A DNA stretch of 29,663 nucleotides from JBIKVP01 sp044356745 (GTDB lineage: Bacteria; Pseudomonadota; Alphaproteobacteria; Rhizobiales; Beijerinckiaceae), in contig JBIKVP010000020.1 of NCBI GenBank assembly GCA_044356745.1, forward strand, positions 1 to 29,663, given 5' to 3'. Made by a program: the position numbers and the translations under genes. Positions 1-7,606 of the stretch are shown here, in pieces; the stretch's first letter is position 1; each line of letters opens with the position of its first letter. Under the pieces are notes generated by a model. It ran no database searches and was not told the origin of the DNA. It was given only the letters and a program-made list of their open reading frames with translations.

Positions 1-124
1 TCGTGAAGGCCATCCTTGGCTTCCTGAATACCACTTTTCCGCAAAAAGCACGATTATGGGTTGACCGCCTATCCGATAACTTCAAAATACTTCAGACACC
101 AACTCTTCAAATGTGAGGGGTATA
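1..124 (+). mobile_element. 3' end of an insertion sequence (IS630-like?), left copy
   Basis: The third frame is open from the window edge to a TGA at 114-116 and encodes a 37-residue tail containing FPQKARLW and LSDNFKIL. From memory this resembles the C-termini of IS630/Tc1-type transposases, which often end with a PQ-W...TDNFR-like stretch. Positions 34-124 recur exactly, in reverse complement, at 29573-29663. Homology stops at a TATA, which fits the TA target preference of IS630 elements. The element enters the window from the left, and its end lies inside the antiporter gene on the other strand. The family call is an inference from a short tail; that this is a repeated mobile-element end is well supported by the duplicated boundary and the interrupted gene. 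Confidence 0.6.
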
Positions 125-1058
125 CAATAATCAAAAACGTCATCAGTACGGCTAAAGGTTGCAGCAGAAGCGTTTTCGGGTCGAACAGCATTCCAACCGA
201 TACAAAAAACAGCACAGAAAACGCATCACGCAGAGGCAGCGTATTTTCAGCGGATTTTTTACCGATCTCGCTTTCACTCAGCATCACACCCGCCAAAAAC
301 GCTCCAAGCGCAAGCGATGCGTCGAACACCAGATAGGCTATCGAAGCGAACCCAAGCGCGATCGCGAGTGTTCCAAGCGTATTCAGCTCGGCGGAGCGCA
401 TTTTGGCAATCTGCACCAGAAGCCACGGCAGGAAACGCCGCCCCACCACAAACATAAAAGCAAAAAAACCACCAATCTTGAACAACACTTCCAGAATTGT
501 AGTAACGATAATGCTTGCGGAAGGTTGCTGACTACCCTGAATGATTTCCGCGATGACAGGCAGCATCACAAGTGCCAGCACCATTGCGATATCTTCTACG
601 ATCAGCCAACTGATGGCGAGTTTTCCGCCCTGTGCATCGAGAAGGTTTCTTTGTTCAAGCGAGCGGATCAAAACAATTGTACTTGCAACCGATAATGAGA
701 AACCAAAAATAAGCGCGGTAGAAAGGGAATAGCCGAGAGTGCTTGCTAGCACTGCGCCGATAATTGTTGCCGAAGCCATCTGCACCAATGCGCCTGGAAG
801 CGCTATTTTCCTGCTCTCGTATAAATCCCGCATGGAGAAATGTAAGCCAACCCCAAACATCAGCAGAATGATACCAATCTCAGCGAGCTGTTTAGCCAAA
901 GAAACATCGGCCACAAAACCTGGCGTGTGCGGGCCAATCGCGACCCCTGCCAGAAGATAGCCAAAAATAGCGGGCAAATTGAGCTTTTTCGCAACCATGC
1001 CAAAGACAAAGGCTGTTAATACACTCGCAATAATAGTGTTGATAAGTGCATATTCCAT
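69..1058 (-). pseudogene. Monovalent cation:proton antiporter-2 family protein (KefB/YbaL-like), truncated by IS
   Basis: The native part runs from the ATG at 1058 down to about 125 (roughly 311 codons). After that the frame enters the insertion sequence and reads about 18 foreign residues to a stop at 69. The N-terminus has the CPA2 signature: successive membrane helices, the stretch LNLPAIFGYLLAGVAIGPHT, and SLSVASTIVLIRSLEQR followed by a WLIVEDIAMV helix with the conserved acidic pair. Family members usually have about 380 residues of membrane domain followed by a cytosolic TrkA-N (NAD-binding) domain, giving about 550-600 residues. Here the last helices and the whole regulatory domain are gone. 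The family exchanges K+ or Na+ for H+ at the inner membrane. The product is probably non-functional. The rest of the gene should lie beyond the IS, outside this window. Confidence 0.85.
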
Positions 1059-1066
1059 AAGAGAGC

Positions 1067-1094
1067 ATTATAGAGCTTTCTGGTAAGCACTCAA
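1067..1094 (-). promoter_or_regulatory. Sigma-70-like promoter of the antiporter gene
   Basis: On the minus strand TTGAGT (1094-1089) lies 16 nt before a perfect TATAAT (1072-1067). The TATAAT ends 8 nt before the ATG at 1058, so transcription would begin at or next to the start codon. No Shine-Dalgarno sequence precedes the ATG, which fits a leaderless mRNA. Not tested. Confidence 0.45.
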
Positions 1095-1144
1095 TGACTT
1101 ATCACTGAAGGCGTTCTGCTTTAGATATGGAAATATCATTAAGG

Positions 1145-1452
1145 TGGTGCTCGCGACCGGAATCGAACCGGTATGGGGAAACCCCCGACGGATTTTCTTA
1201 CCTACCACGGCTTTAGCCGCCACCCGTTAGGATGTTTGGGGTCTGGACTATACCTTCACCATGACCTTGCGGTTTTAGGTGCTGCCCGTCTAGTCTCTAC
1301 ACCTTCCTTGAGTTTCCTCAAGGCTTGGCTCGGGATTGGCACCAGCATTACCTGAGAGCGTTCCCCGAATTTGAGCAGTTCTACTTCTGGCATTTCCACC
1401 AGAGCACTCAATATCCTAAGTCCGTTGCGTCTACCAATTCCGCCACGCGAGC
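1145..1452 (-). tRNA. tRNA-Leu(UAA), interrupted by a group I intron
   Basis: Exons are 1452-1418 and 1196-1145. Joined, they give an 87-nt class II tRNA. The acceptor stem is perfect (GCTCGCG with CGCGAGC), and the D-arm is GCG/CGC. The anticodon stem is ACGGA/TCCGT around the loop CTTAAAA, giving anticodon UAA. A variable arm pairs GGGG with CCCC, the T-arm is ACCGG-TTCGATT-CCGGT, and CCA is encoded (1147-1145). The break falls after U34 in the anticodon loop, the same place as in cyanobacterial and plastid tRNA-Leu(UAA) introns. The intact cloverleaf implies a functional gene after splicing. A promoter candidate lies upstream of the neighbouring tRNA fragment (1698-1725) and may serve both. 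Confidence 0.95.
1197..1417 (-). ncRNA. Group I intron (221 nt, IC3-like) in tRNA-Leu(UAA)
   Basis: Self-splicing intron core elements appear in order on the minus strand: P-like AATTCGGGGAACGC (near 1374-1358), Q-like AATCCCGAGCCAAGCC (1337-1322), R-like GTGTAGAGACTAGACGGG (1302-1285) and S-like AAGGTATAGTCC (1256-1245). The R and Q stretches closely match those I know from cyanobacterial tRNA-Leu introns. P1 can form between the 5' exon end CUU and GAG 8 nt into the intron, giving the expected U-G wobble at the splice site. The last intron base is G, as required for omegaG. There is no internal endonuclease ORF. Splicing should be autocatalytic with guanosine cofactor; this is inferred from family knowledge. 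Confidence 0.92.
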
Positions 1453-1606
1453 TTAATTTTATGGATTACTACACATTCCTATAAACACCAATTTCTATCT
1501 GGTGATGTTCCGGTGATGTTTCGCATCCATTTTTCAGTTTTACCTCATTTTGTCGTTTTTGCTAACCATCAATAATTCAACTATAATTCACGCCCGATTA
1601 AAAACA
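1453..1606. other. Spacer between intact and broken tRNA-Leu
   Basis: No gene seen. On the minus strand it holds a short imperfect direct repeat (GGAACATCACC preceded by a related ACATCACC) and a few very short ORFs. This is where the 3' part of the broken tRNA would be expected, but no T-arm or acceptor strand is present. It could be the scar of an integration or replacement event. Confidence 0.4.
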
Positions 1607-1665
1607 GTGCCGTTAGCCAACACGGATTTTAAGTCCCTTGCGTCTACCTGTTCCGCCACGTCCGC
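1607..1665 (-). pseudogene. 5' part of an intronless tRNA-Leu(UAA), decayed
   Basis: Read from 1665 downward, the sequence gives an acceptor 5' strand GCGGACG, TGGCGGAACAGGTAGACGC (D-arm region), then an uninterrupted anticodon loop CTTAAAA (UAA) and a variable-arm-like GTTGGCTAAC. The anticodon stem now reads AGGGA/TCCGT with a G-G mismatch. No T-arm or matching CGTCCGC acceptor strand follows. It therefore cannot fold as a complete tRNA. It is a different sequence from the intact neighbour (acceptor GCGGACG against GCTCGCG), so it is not a simple recent duplication. It is most simply the remnant of the former native gene. Confidence 0.8.
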
Positions 1666-1697
1666 ATGAAGGTGTTTTTCACTCTTACAGATATATT

Positions 1698-1725
1698 CTA
1701 ATACGATGTTTATACGCTGTGGCAA
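1698..1725 (-). promoter_or_regulatory. Promoter candidate for the tRNA-Leu locus
   Basis: On the minus strand TTGCCA (1725-1720) is followed after 16 nt by TATTAG (1703-1698), about 33 nt before the 5' end of the tRNA fragment. It may still drive transcription through the fragment into the intact tRNA gene 150 nt further on. Confidence 0.4.
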
Positions 1726-1770
1726 GTGCTGAAAAAGGGAAGCTGTTTAAAAAGTTGGACTTAAAACAAA

Positions 1771-1797
1771 AAACTCTCCTTTAAGGGAGAGTTTTTC
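1771..1797 (-). terminator. Rho-independent terminator after the Bax-inhibitor gene
   Basis: A CTCTCC/GGAGAG stem (extended by A-T pairs) with a TTAA loop is followed on the minus strand by a T-rich run. It lies about 60 nt past the stop of the gene ending at 1856. The plus strand also has a T-run, so it may work in both directions. Confidence 0.8.
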
Positions 1798-1855
1798 TAT
1801 TTTTGAAAGATACAAACATGTGTGATTAAGACGCGCTAACCAACGTGCGAAGCTC

Positions 1856-2635
1856 TTATTCTTCACGCTGTCCCATCAATGTCAGTAAGAACTGAAACAT
1901 ATTGATGAAATCAAGGTAGAGTGTCAAAGCGCCAAACACTGAGGCTTTTGCTTCTTCCTCACCGCTCATGTCGCCAAAGATATACATCTCTTTGAGCTTT
2001 TGTGTATCATACGCCGTTAAACCTGCGAAAACCAAAACACCAATCGCAGATATAGCGAACTGAAGCATTGAAGATTGCAAGAACAAATTAACAATGGAGG
2101 CAAGCATCAAACCGATTGCGCCCATGATCAAGAATGAACCAAATCCTGAAAGTGAACGCTGCGTGGTGTAACCATACAAGCTTAATGCACCAAACGCCGC
2201 AGCTGTCATAAAGAAGACCTGCGAAATGCTACCAAGTTTGTAAACGAGGAAGATTGACGACAGAGACAAACCCATTACAGCTGCAAATGCGAAGAATGCC
2301 GTACGAACCCCAGCCGCTGACATACGCTGTGCGCCAAATGAGAATAAGAAAATAAACGCAAGCGGCGCAAGCATTACAACCCATTTAAGAGGGGATGTGT
2401 AGATCAATGCTCCAAACGATGTCAGGTATGTATTTGCACCAATGCGTGCCACGCCTTCAGCTGCAGAAGCAGCCACGGCCATTTTATTGACACCAATGGC
2501 AACCAAACCAGAAATAGCCAAACCTAAAATCATATTATTGTAGATGCCGAGCATATAAGCCCGTAGACCTGCATCTGTCTCAGACACAGTTGCAACGCCT
2601 GAGCCATAAGCTGCATTGCGATCATAATTCGACAT
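1856..2635 (-). CDS. Bax inhibitor-1 / YccA family membrane protein
   Basis: A 259-residue protein with about seven hydrophobic segments and the family hallmarks: a polar N-terminus, a central stretch of small-residue helices, and the C-terminal FAGLTAYDTQKLKEMY region with a conserved aspartate, then ALTLYLDFINMFQFLL. Members sit in the inner membrane. In E. coli YccA is a substrate and modulator of the FtsH protease, and BI-1 relatives form pH-sensitive calcium leak channels; neither role is shown here. The start follows a good ribosome site (GGAG about 8 nt upstream). It stands alone, with a hairpin terminator downstream and a promoter candidate about 100 nt upstream that also fits a heat-shock sigma factor. 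Length and topology are normal for the family. Confidence 0.93.
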   Translation of the reverse strand: MSNYDRNAAYGSGVATVSETDAGLRAYMLGIYNNMILGLAISGLVAIGVNKMAVAASAAEGVARIGANTYLTSFGALIYTSPLKWVVMLAPLAFIFLFSFGAQRMSAAGVRTAFFAFAAVMGLSLSSIFLVYKLGSISQVFFMTAAAFGALSLYGYTTQRSLSGFGSFLIMGAIGLMLASIVNLFLQSSMLQFAISAIGVLVFAGLTAYDTQKLKEMYIFGDMSGEEEAKASVFGALTLYLDFINMFQFLLTLMGQREE

Positions 2636-2677
2636 ATCACATCTCCATGTACGTGACTTAAAATGCTGATGATTTTG

Positions 2678-2710
2678 TCACCAAGCATGTGTGGGCAGCA
2701 GTGACCTCAT
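2678..2710 (-). CDS. Possible leader peptide upstream of the Bax-inhibitor gene
   Basis: A 10-codon ORF (MRSLLPTHAW) starts with ATG at 2710, four bases after AAAGGAG (2721-2715), a stronger Shine-Dalgarno than most genes here. It lies between the promoter candidate and the main start, 42 nt before the latter. Too short to be proven by sequence; it may influence translation or mRNA stability of the downstream gene, or be chance. Confidence 0.25.
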   Translation of the reverse strand: MRSLLPTHAW

Positions 2711-2735
2711 GCCACTCCTTTAAACCCTACCCATA

Positions 2736-2764
2736 ATATGGGGCGACTCGCTCATTTTGACAAG
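2736..2764 (-). promoter_or_regulatory. Promoter of the Bax-inhibitor gene, sigma-32 or sigma-70 type
   Basis: On the minus strand CTTGTCA (2764-2758) and CCCATAT (2742-2736) are 15 nt apart. The second box matches the sigma-32 consensus CCCATNT fully, the first matches CTTGAAA at 5 of 7. The same bases can be read as TTGTCA-N17-CATATT, a plausible alphaproteobacterial sigma-70 promoter, and the same hexamers and spacing precede uvrB. The type is therefore undecided. Confidence 0.45.
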
Positions 2765-3211
2765 AGCAAACATAAAATCAGATGAGTGAAGTTTAAATAA
2801 CGCAAAATATTGGCTACAAAAGCATAAAATTTTCAAAAATTTAAAAATACAAGCCGTTTTAGAGGTTAGTAAGAGGCTCAATTTCCATTTAATTTATGAC
2901 AATTCATTCAGGTGTAAAATGTAATGCATTCAATTCACATTCAAATGCTGTTTTTTATTTCAGCATGAAAGTGATGGGGGGGTAGAGAAGAGTTATTGAT
3001 ATTTTAATCAACCGCGTTTCCCACAGCTCATTGACCTTTTATGTTTTAGATGCTGTTTTACGGCGTGAAATTTTGAGTATTTTTACGCGCCTTAACGTGA
3101 CAAGGTTGTGTCAACGCATTTTTCAGGGCATGAAGACAACAATGTTTATGCGAGTCCTGAATGTCCACCGCAGGTGCGATATGACAACAGGACGGGGTGC
3201 AGGGTATCGCA
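2765..3211. other. Long intergenic region before metG
   Basis: No convincing gene. The left half is very AT-rich; the right half (about 3000-3200) is more balanced and could hold the metG promoter or an untranslated leader. An ATGCTG/CAGCAT stem with a 10-nt loop lies near 2945-2966. The ORF at 3031-3291 overlaps metG in another frame and shows no family features. Confidence 0.4.
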
Positions 3212-4780
3212 ATGTCAACACGTTCGCGCTTTTATATAACAACAGCGATTTCTTATCCCAACGGCGCGCCGCATATCGGCCATGCCTATGAAGTGATTGC
3301 GGCTGATGCTATTGCCCGCTTTAAGCGGCTTGACGGGTATGATGTGTTTTTCATGACAGGAACCGATGAACACGGTTTAAAAATTCAACAAACCGCCACA
3401 AAACAAGGCTTATCACCCCGTGAATTGGTTGATCAGCTTGCGCCACAATTCAAAGCGATGGCGGAAGGCTTAAATTGCTCTTTTGATCGCTTTATCCGCA
3501 CGACCGACAAAGATCATCTCACATCTACACAAGAGCTGTGGCGGCGGATGCAAGCGAATGGCGATATTTATCTTGCACATTATTCAGGTTGGTATTCGGT
3601 GCGTGATGAAGCTTATTATGATGAAAGTGAACTCACTGTATTAGAAGACGGCACGCGACGCGCTCCCACGGGTACGCCCGTTGAGTGGGTGGAAGAAGAG
3701 AGTTATTTCTTCCGCCTTTCGCATTATCAAGACAAGCTGCTTCATCTCTATTCATCGCAACCTGATTTTATTGGCCCAGATGCGCGCCGTAATGAAGTGA
3801 TCCGCTTTGTTGAAGGGGGTCTGCAAGATCTCTCGATCAGCCGCACCACGTTTAATTGGGGTTTAGCTGTCCCCAATGATGCACGCCATGTCATGTATGT
3901 GTGGATTGATGCGCTTAATAACTATCTATCCGGTTGCGGTTTTCCTGATGAGACACACCCGCGCTGGCTTTATTGGCCTGCAAATGTGCACATCATAGGT
4001 AAGGATATTATTCGCTTTCATGCGGTCTATTGGCCAGCGTTTTTAATGTCAGCTGGGTTGCCGTTGCCGCATCGCGTTTTTGGCCACGGCTTTTTGTTTA
4101 ATCGCGGTGAAAAGATGTCAAAATCAGTGGGCAATGTCATTGCGCCGCTCGAATTGGCCCATCGCTATGGCGTTGATGCATTGCGCTATTTCTTTTTGCG
4201 TGAAGTGCCTTTTGGACAAGATGGCAATTATTCTCACGAGGCTATTGTCAACCGCATTAATGCTGACCTTGCGAATGATCTTGGCAATCTTGCTCAGCGC
4301 TCATTGTCGATGATCAACAAAAATTGTGAAGGCCGCGTTCCTATCCGAAGCGCATTGCACACCGAAGATCAAGCGCTGCTTGATGCAGTTTATGCACTGC
4401 CAGAAAAGGGCAGGGCAGCGATGCAAGGCTTTGCACTTCATACATACCTTGCAGATATTTGGGCGGTTGTAGCTGATGCTAATCGCTATTTTGCAGCGCA
4501 AGAGCCATGGAAACTCAAAAAAACCGATCCAGATCGTATGAACACGGTTCTCGTAGTCACTGCTGAAGTAATTCGTGCACTTGCAATTATGATTCAACCT
4601 GTTACACCCGTTTCTTCATCTCGTTTATTAGATATTTTAGCGGTTGCTGAAGACGCAAGAACTTTCGCACATGTCGATGCAAATCACGCACTTGTAGCTG
4701 GAACAATCTTGCCAGCGCCAGCACCCATTTTTCCTCGCTATGTTGAGGAAGACGATGTGTTACAAGGGCAGGGGGCGTGA
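3212..4780 (+). CDS. metG: Methionine-tRNA ligase (MetRS)
   Basis: Charges tRNA-Met with methionine in the cytoplasm. It is a class I synthetase with PHIGH at residues 20-24 and KMSKS at 301-305. The connective region lacks a four-cysteine zinc knuckle, and there is no C-terminal tRNA-binding (EMAP-like) domain. The 522-residue length suits the short alphaproteobacterial form. I chose the ATG at 3212 (MSTRSRFYITTAISYPNG), with CAGGG just upstream. An in-frame GTG at 3197 would add five residues and has poorer support. The stop is 4 nt before the start of the CoA-binding protein gene, and that gene's ribosome site lies in the metG end, so the two are probably cotranscribed. Confidence 0.97.
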   Translation: MSTRSRFYITTAISYPNGAPHIGHAYEVIAADAIARFKRLDGYDVFFMTGTDEHGLKIQQTATKQGLSPRELVDQLAPQFKAMAEGLNCSFDRFIRTTDKDHLTSTQELWRRMQANGDIYLAHYSGWYSVRDEAYYDESELTVLEDGTRRAPTGTPVEWVEEESYFFRLSHYQDKLLHLYSSQPDFIGPDARRNEVIRFVEGGLQDLSISRTTFNWGLAVPNDARHVMYVWIDALNNYLSGCGFPDETHPRWLYWPANVHIIGKDIIRFHAVYWPAFLMSAGLPLPHRVFGHGFLFNRGEKMSKSVGNVIAPLELAHRYGVDALRYFFLREVPFGQDGNYSHEAIVNRINADLANDLGNLAQRSLSMINKNCEGRVPIRSALHTEDQALLDAVYALPEKGRAAMQGFALHTYLADIWAVVADANRYFAAQEPWKLKKTDPDRMNTVLVVTAEVIRALAIMIQPVTPVSSSRLLDILAVAEDARTFAHVDANHALVAGTILPAPAPIFPRYVEEDDVLQGQGA

Positions 4781-4784
4781 TATC

Positions 4785-5318
4785 ATGAATCACGATCAAT
4801 ACCCTGATACCTATATCCGCGAGATTCTAAAAACCGTTAAACGTATTGCGCTAGTGGGGGCATCAAGCAATCCGGCGCGCCCTAGTTGGATCGTGTTCAA
4901 ATATCTTTCCGAGCGTGGATATGATGTGATCCCCGTTAATCCTGGTATGGCAGGACAAGAGCTACTCGGTCATAAAGTCTACGCGCATTTAAGCGAGATT
5001 GAAGGGTCGCTTGATATGGTTGAAATTTTTCGACGCAGTGAAGAAGCGGGAGCTATTACAGATGACGCATTGAAACGCGATCCATTACCAAAAGTGATCT
5101 GGATGCAGCTTTCTGTGCGTGATGATGCCGCTGCTAAACGCGCTGAAGCAATGGGCGTTAAAGTCGTGATGAACCGTTGCCCAAAAATCGAATATGGCCG
5201 TATGTCAGGTGAAATCAGTTGGCAGGGGATCAATTCGCGCCTTATCTCTGCTAAAAAGCCCTCTCTTGCAGGAAAAGGCTTTCAGAAACTGACGATTCAT
5301 AGGGCAGGGACGGATTAA
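4785..5318 (+). CDS. CoA-binding domain protein (YccU-like)
   Basis: A 177-residue protein with a Rossmann-type CoA_binding_2 fold: KRIALVGASSNPARPS near the N-terminus is the nucleotide-binding loop, then YDVIPVNPG, DMVEIFRRSEEA, and VIWMQLSVRDDAAAKRAEAMG with a late VVMNRCPKIEYGR. These match small YccU-like proteins, which bind CoA or acyl-CoA and whose physiological role is poorly known. The start at 4785 is preceded by AGGGGG inside the metG 3' end. A longer in-frame start at 4740 lies within metG and would add residues with no family counterpart. It follows metG by 4 nt. Convergent recG ends 75 nt downstream. Confidence 0.9.
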   Translation: MNHDQYPDTYIREILKTVKRIALVGASSNPARPSWIVFKYLSERGYDVIPVNPGMAGQELLGHKVYAHLSEIEGSLDMVEIFRRSEEAGAITDDALKRDPLPKVIWMQLSVRDDAAAKRAEAMGVKVVMNRCPKIEYGRMSGEISWQGINSRLISAKKPSLAGKGFQKLTIHRAGTD

Positions 5319-5393
5319 ATAAACGCGAACACATCATGTGCCCATAGTAAGGTTCAAATATCCTTACGAACGTTCAGGGTGGAATCGTCGTTG

Positions 5394-7535
5394 TTATCCC
5401 GCCTTCAATAATCTCACAGCCGCATCGCGCTCAAATAAATAAAGCAATATTCGCAAAGCTTTACCGCGCTCGGTTTGTAAATCAGGGTCACGTGCCATAA
5501 TGAGGCGTGCGTCATCACGTGCCGCGTTTAAAAGTTCAGTATCATGCTCAGGACGGGCAAGGCGAAAATCAGGTACGCCCGATTGTTTTGTGCCTAAAAT
5601 TTCGCCCTCACCGCGTAAGCGCAAATCTTCTTCTGCAATACGAAAACCATCTTCGCTATCGCGTAAAATTTCCAAACGCTTTTTCGCAACCTCCCCCAAA
5701 GGTGCTTTGTACAGTAAAAGACAAGTGGATGCGTCTTTGCCGCGCCCAATGCGTCCGCGAAGTTGATGCAGTTGCGCTAAACCAAAACGCTCTGCATGTT
5801 CAATCACCATCACCGTGGCTTCAGGCACATCGACACCCACCTCAATCACAGTGGTGGCAATCAGGATTTTGGTTGCGCCGTTTGCAAAGCGCGACATGGC
5901 GTCATCTTTATCTTTGCCGTTCATTTTGCCATGAATAAGCCCGACATCATCACCAAAAATCGGCTTGAGTTCATCATAACGTTGGCTAGCAGCCGCAAGA
6001 TCAAGAACGTCAGACTCATCAACCAAGGGGCAGACCCAATAAACCCGCGCACCCTTTGCAAGCGCGCGATGAAGCGCATCTATAACTTCAGATAAACGCT
6101 CCAACGGAATCACCCGAGTCACAATCGGTTGTCGCCCCGCTGGTTTTTCATCAAGCACGGAAATATCCATATCACCAAAGCAGGCGAGGGCGAGCGTGCG
6201 TGGAATAGGCGTTGCCGTCATGACAAGCGTATCAACGCCGCCGCCCTTACTTCCCAATTTTAAACGCTGATGCACACCAAAACGATGCTGCTCATCAATG
6301 ACCGCAAGCCCAAGATTGGCGAAATTCACACCATCTTGGAAAAGAGCATGTGTACCAATAATAAGATCAGTGTCACCAGCTTCAAGCTTAGCCAAAATTG
6401 CTTCGCGCGATTTTCCCTTATCGCGTCCTGTGAGAACATCCACGCGCAGCCCAATTATCAAAGCAAGTGGCGCAATGCGCTCATAATGTTGTCTAGCAAG
6501 AATATCGGTCGGCGCCATAAACGCGGCTTGTCGCCCTTGTTCAATCGCGGCCACCATCGCTAATAACGCGACAGCGGTTTTTCCTGATCCAACATCGCCT
6601 TGCACAAGGCGCAGCATCGGTTGTGGAGCGCTTAAATCGCGGACAATATCGGCAATCGCATTTTGCTGAGCTGTCGTGAGTGTATAGGGCAGGGCATCAA
6701 TTAAAGCGTTCCTCAAAGCACCTGTGGGATGGGTTGGCCTAACGATCCGTTGTGGAGCTTGCCGCACCCGTGCACGCATTAAGTGAAGCGCCAGTTGGCT
6801 TGCAAGAAGCTCATCATAAGCAAGCCGCTGTCTTGCTGGATGCATGACCAGAGCATCAGGTTGTATAGATTGCGCATCGACAGGGCGATGAAGCGCTTCT
6901 AAAGCCTCTTTAAATGCGGGAAAGCGTGATTTAACCTGCCATGCGGGATCAAGCCACTCGGGCAAAGAGGTGATTTTAGTGAGAGCCATTTGAATAACTT
7001 TACTCACACCCCGCGATGTCAAGCCGGCGGTGAGGCCGTAAGTCAATTCAATATTATTATCAATGCTTTGTGATGGTTCATGAATGTTTTGATTAAGCGA
7101 TGAAATACGATCAGGATGCATCATTTGGCGATGACCGTTCCATAATTCAATCACACCTGAAATCAATCTTTCCTCACCTTTAGGAAGTGTTTTTTCAACA
7201 TAAGCTTTGTTGGCGCGAAAAAAGACAAGGCTTATATCGCCACTAAGATCTTCAACCAGCACACGATAAGGCATTGACGGACGATTGCGCGGTGGAGGCT
7301 GATGCTCAACAACGCGCCCTTTAACCGTGATCGGCGTATCATAAGGGCATTCAGCAATAGAAGCATAAACCGTTCGTTTAATGGCGCTATGTGGGAGATG
7401 AAAGAGCGCATCAACAATACGCGCCGCGTTGGTATCTCGGCTTAACAGCCGCGTGTAAAGCGGTAATAAACGCGCTCCAATGCCTTTCAAGCTTTCAAGC
7501 GAGGCAAAATAAGGATTAAGCTCAAAAGGACGCAT
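5394..7535 (-). CDS. recG: ATP-dependent DNA helicase RecG
   Basis: A 713-residue double-stranded DNA translocase that remodels stalled replication forks and branch-migrates Holliday junctions. The N-terminal wedge/OB domain (ITVKGRVVEHQPPPRNRPS onward) is followed by superfamily 2 helicase motifs. These are Walker A GDVGSGKT, the RecG-type DEQH box in AVIDEQHRFGVHQR, TATPIPRTLAL, and the C-terminal helicase half with IATTVIEVGVDVPEA and QLHQLRGRIGRG. The C-terminal LRLRGEGEILGTKQSG motif is typical of RecG. The ATG at 7535 is preceded by TGAGGTG at suitable spacing. The length is complete. It is convergent with metG and the CoA-binding gene; no clear terminator separates them. Confidence 0.97.
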   Translation of the reverse strand: MRPFELNPYFASLESLKGIGARLLPLYTRLLSRDTNAARIVDALFHLPHSAIKRTVYASIAECPYDTPITVKGRVVEHQPPPRNRPSMPYRVLVEDLSGDISLVFFRANKAYVEKTLPKGEERLISGVIELWNGHRQMMHPDRISSLNQNIHEPSQSIDNNIELTYGLTAGLTSRGVSKVIQMALTKITSLPEWLDPAWQVKSRFPAFKEALEALHRPVDAQSIQPDALVMHPARQRLAYDELLASQLALHLMRARVRQAPQRIVRPTHPTGALRNALIDALPYTLTTAQQNAIADIVRDLSAPQPMLRLVQGDVGSGKTAVALLAMVAAIEQGRQAAFMAPTDILARQHYERIAPLALIIGLRVDVLTGRDKGKSREAILAKLEAGDTDLIIGTHALFQDGVNFANLGLAVIDEQHRFGVHQRLKLGSKGGGVDTLVMTATPIPRTLALACFGDMDISVLDEKPAGRQPIVTRVIPLERLSEVIDALHRALAKGARVYWVCPLVDESDVLDLAAASQRYDELKPIFGDDVGLIHGKMNGKDKDDAMSRFANGATKILIATTVIEVGVDVPEATVMVIEHAERFGLAQLHQLRGRIGRGKDASTCLLLYKAPLGEVAKKRLEILRDSEDGFRIAEEDLRLRGEGEILGTKQSGVPDFRLARPEHDTELLNAARDDARLIMARDPDLQTERGKALRILLYLFERDAAVRLLKAG

Positions 7536-7606
7536 TAAAACACCTCATACAAGTGTCAAAATACGTCCTAAGTGTATGAAGTGCAAATACAAAATATTAT
7601 TACTTA

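Noticed and set aside
159..695. Plus-strand ORF of 178 codons opposite the antiporter gene.
   Set aside because: It is the antisense of a clear membrane-protein gene and its composition shows no family features.
1607..1665. The second tRNA-Leu as a functional gene.
   Set aside because: It has no T-arm or 3' acceptor strand and a mismatch in the anticodon stem.
3031..3291. 86-codon ORF overlapping the metG start.
   Set aside because: Overlaps the conserved N-terminus of MetRS in another frame and matches no family I know.
5347..5367. GTAAGG/CCTTAC hairpin between the CoA-binding gene and recG as a terminator.
   Set aside because: No T-run on either side and the stem is short.
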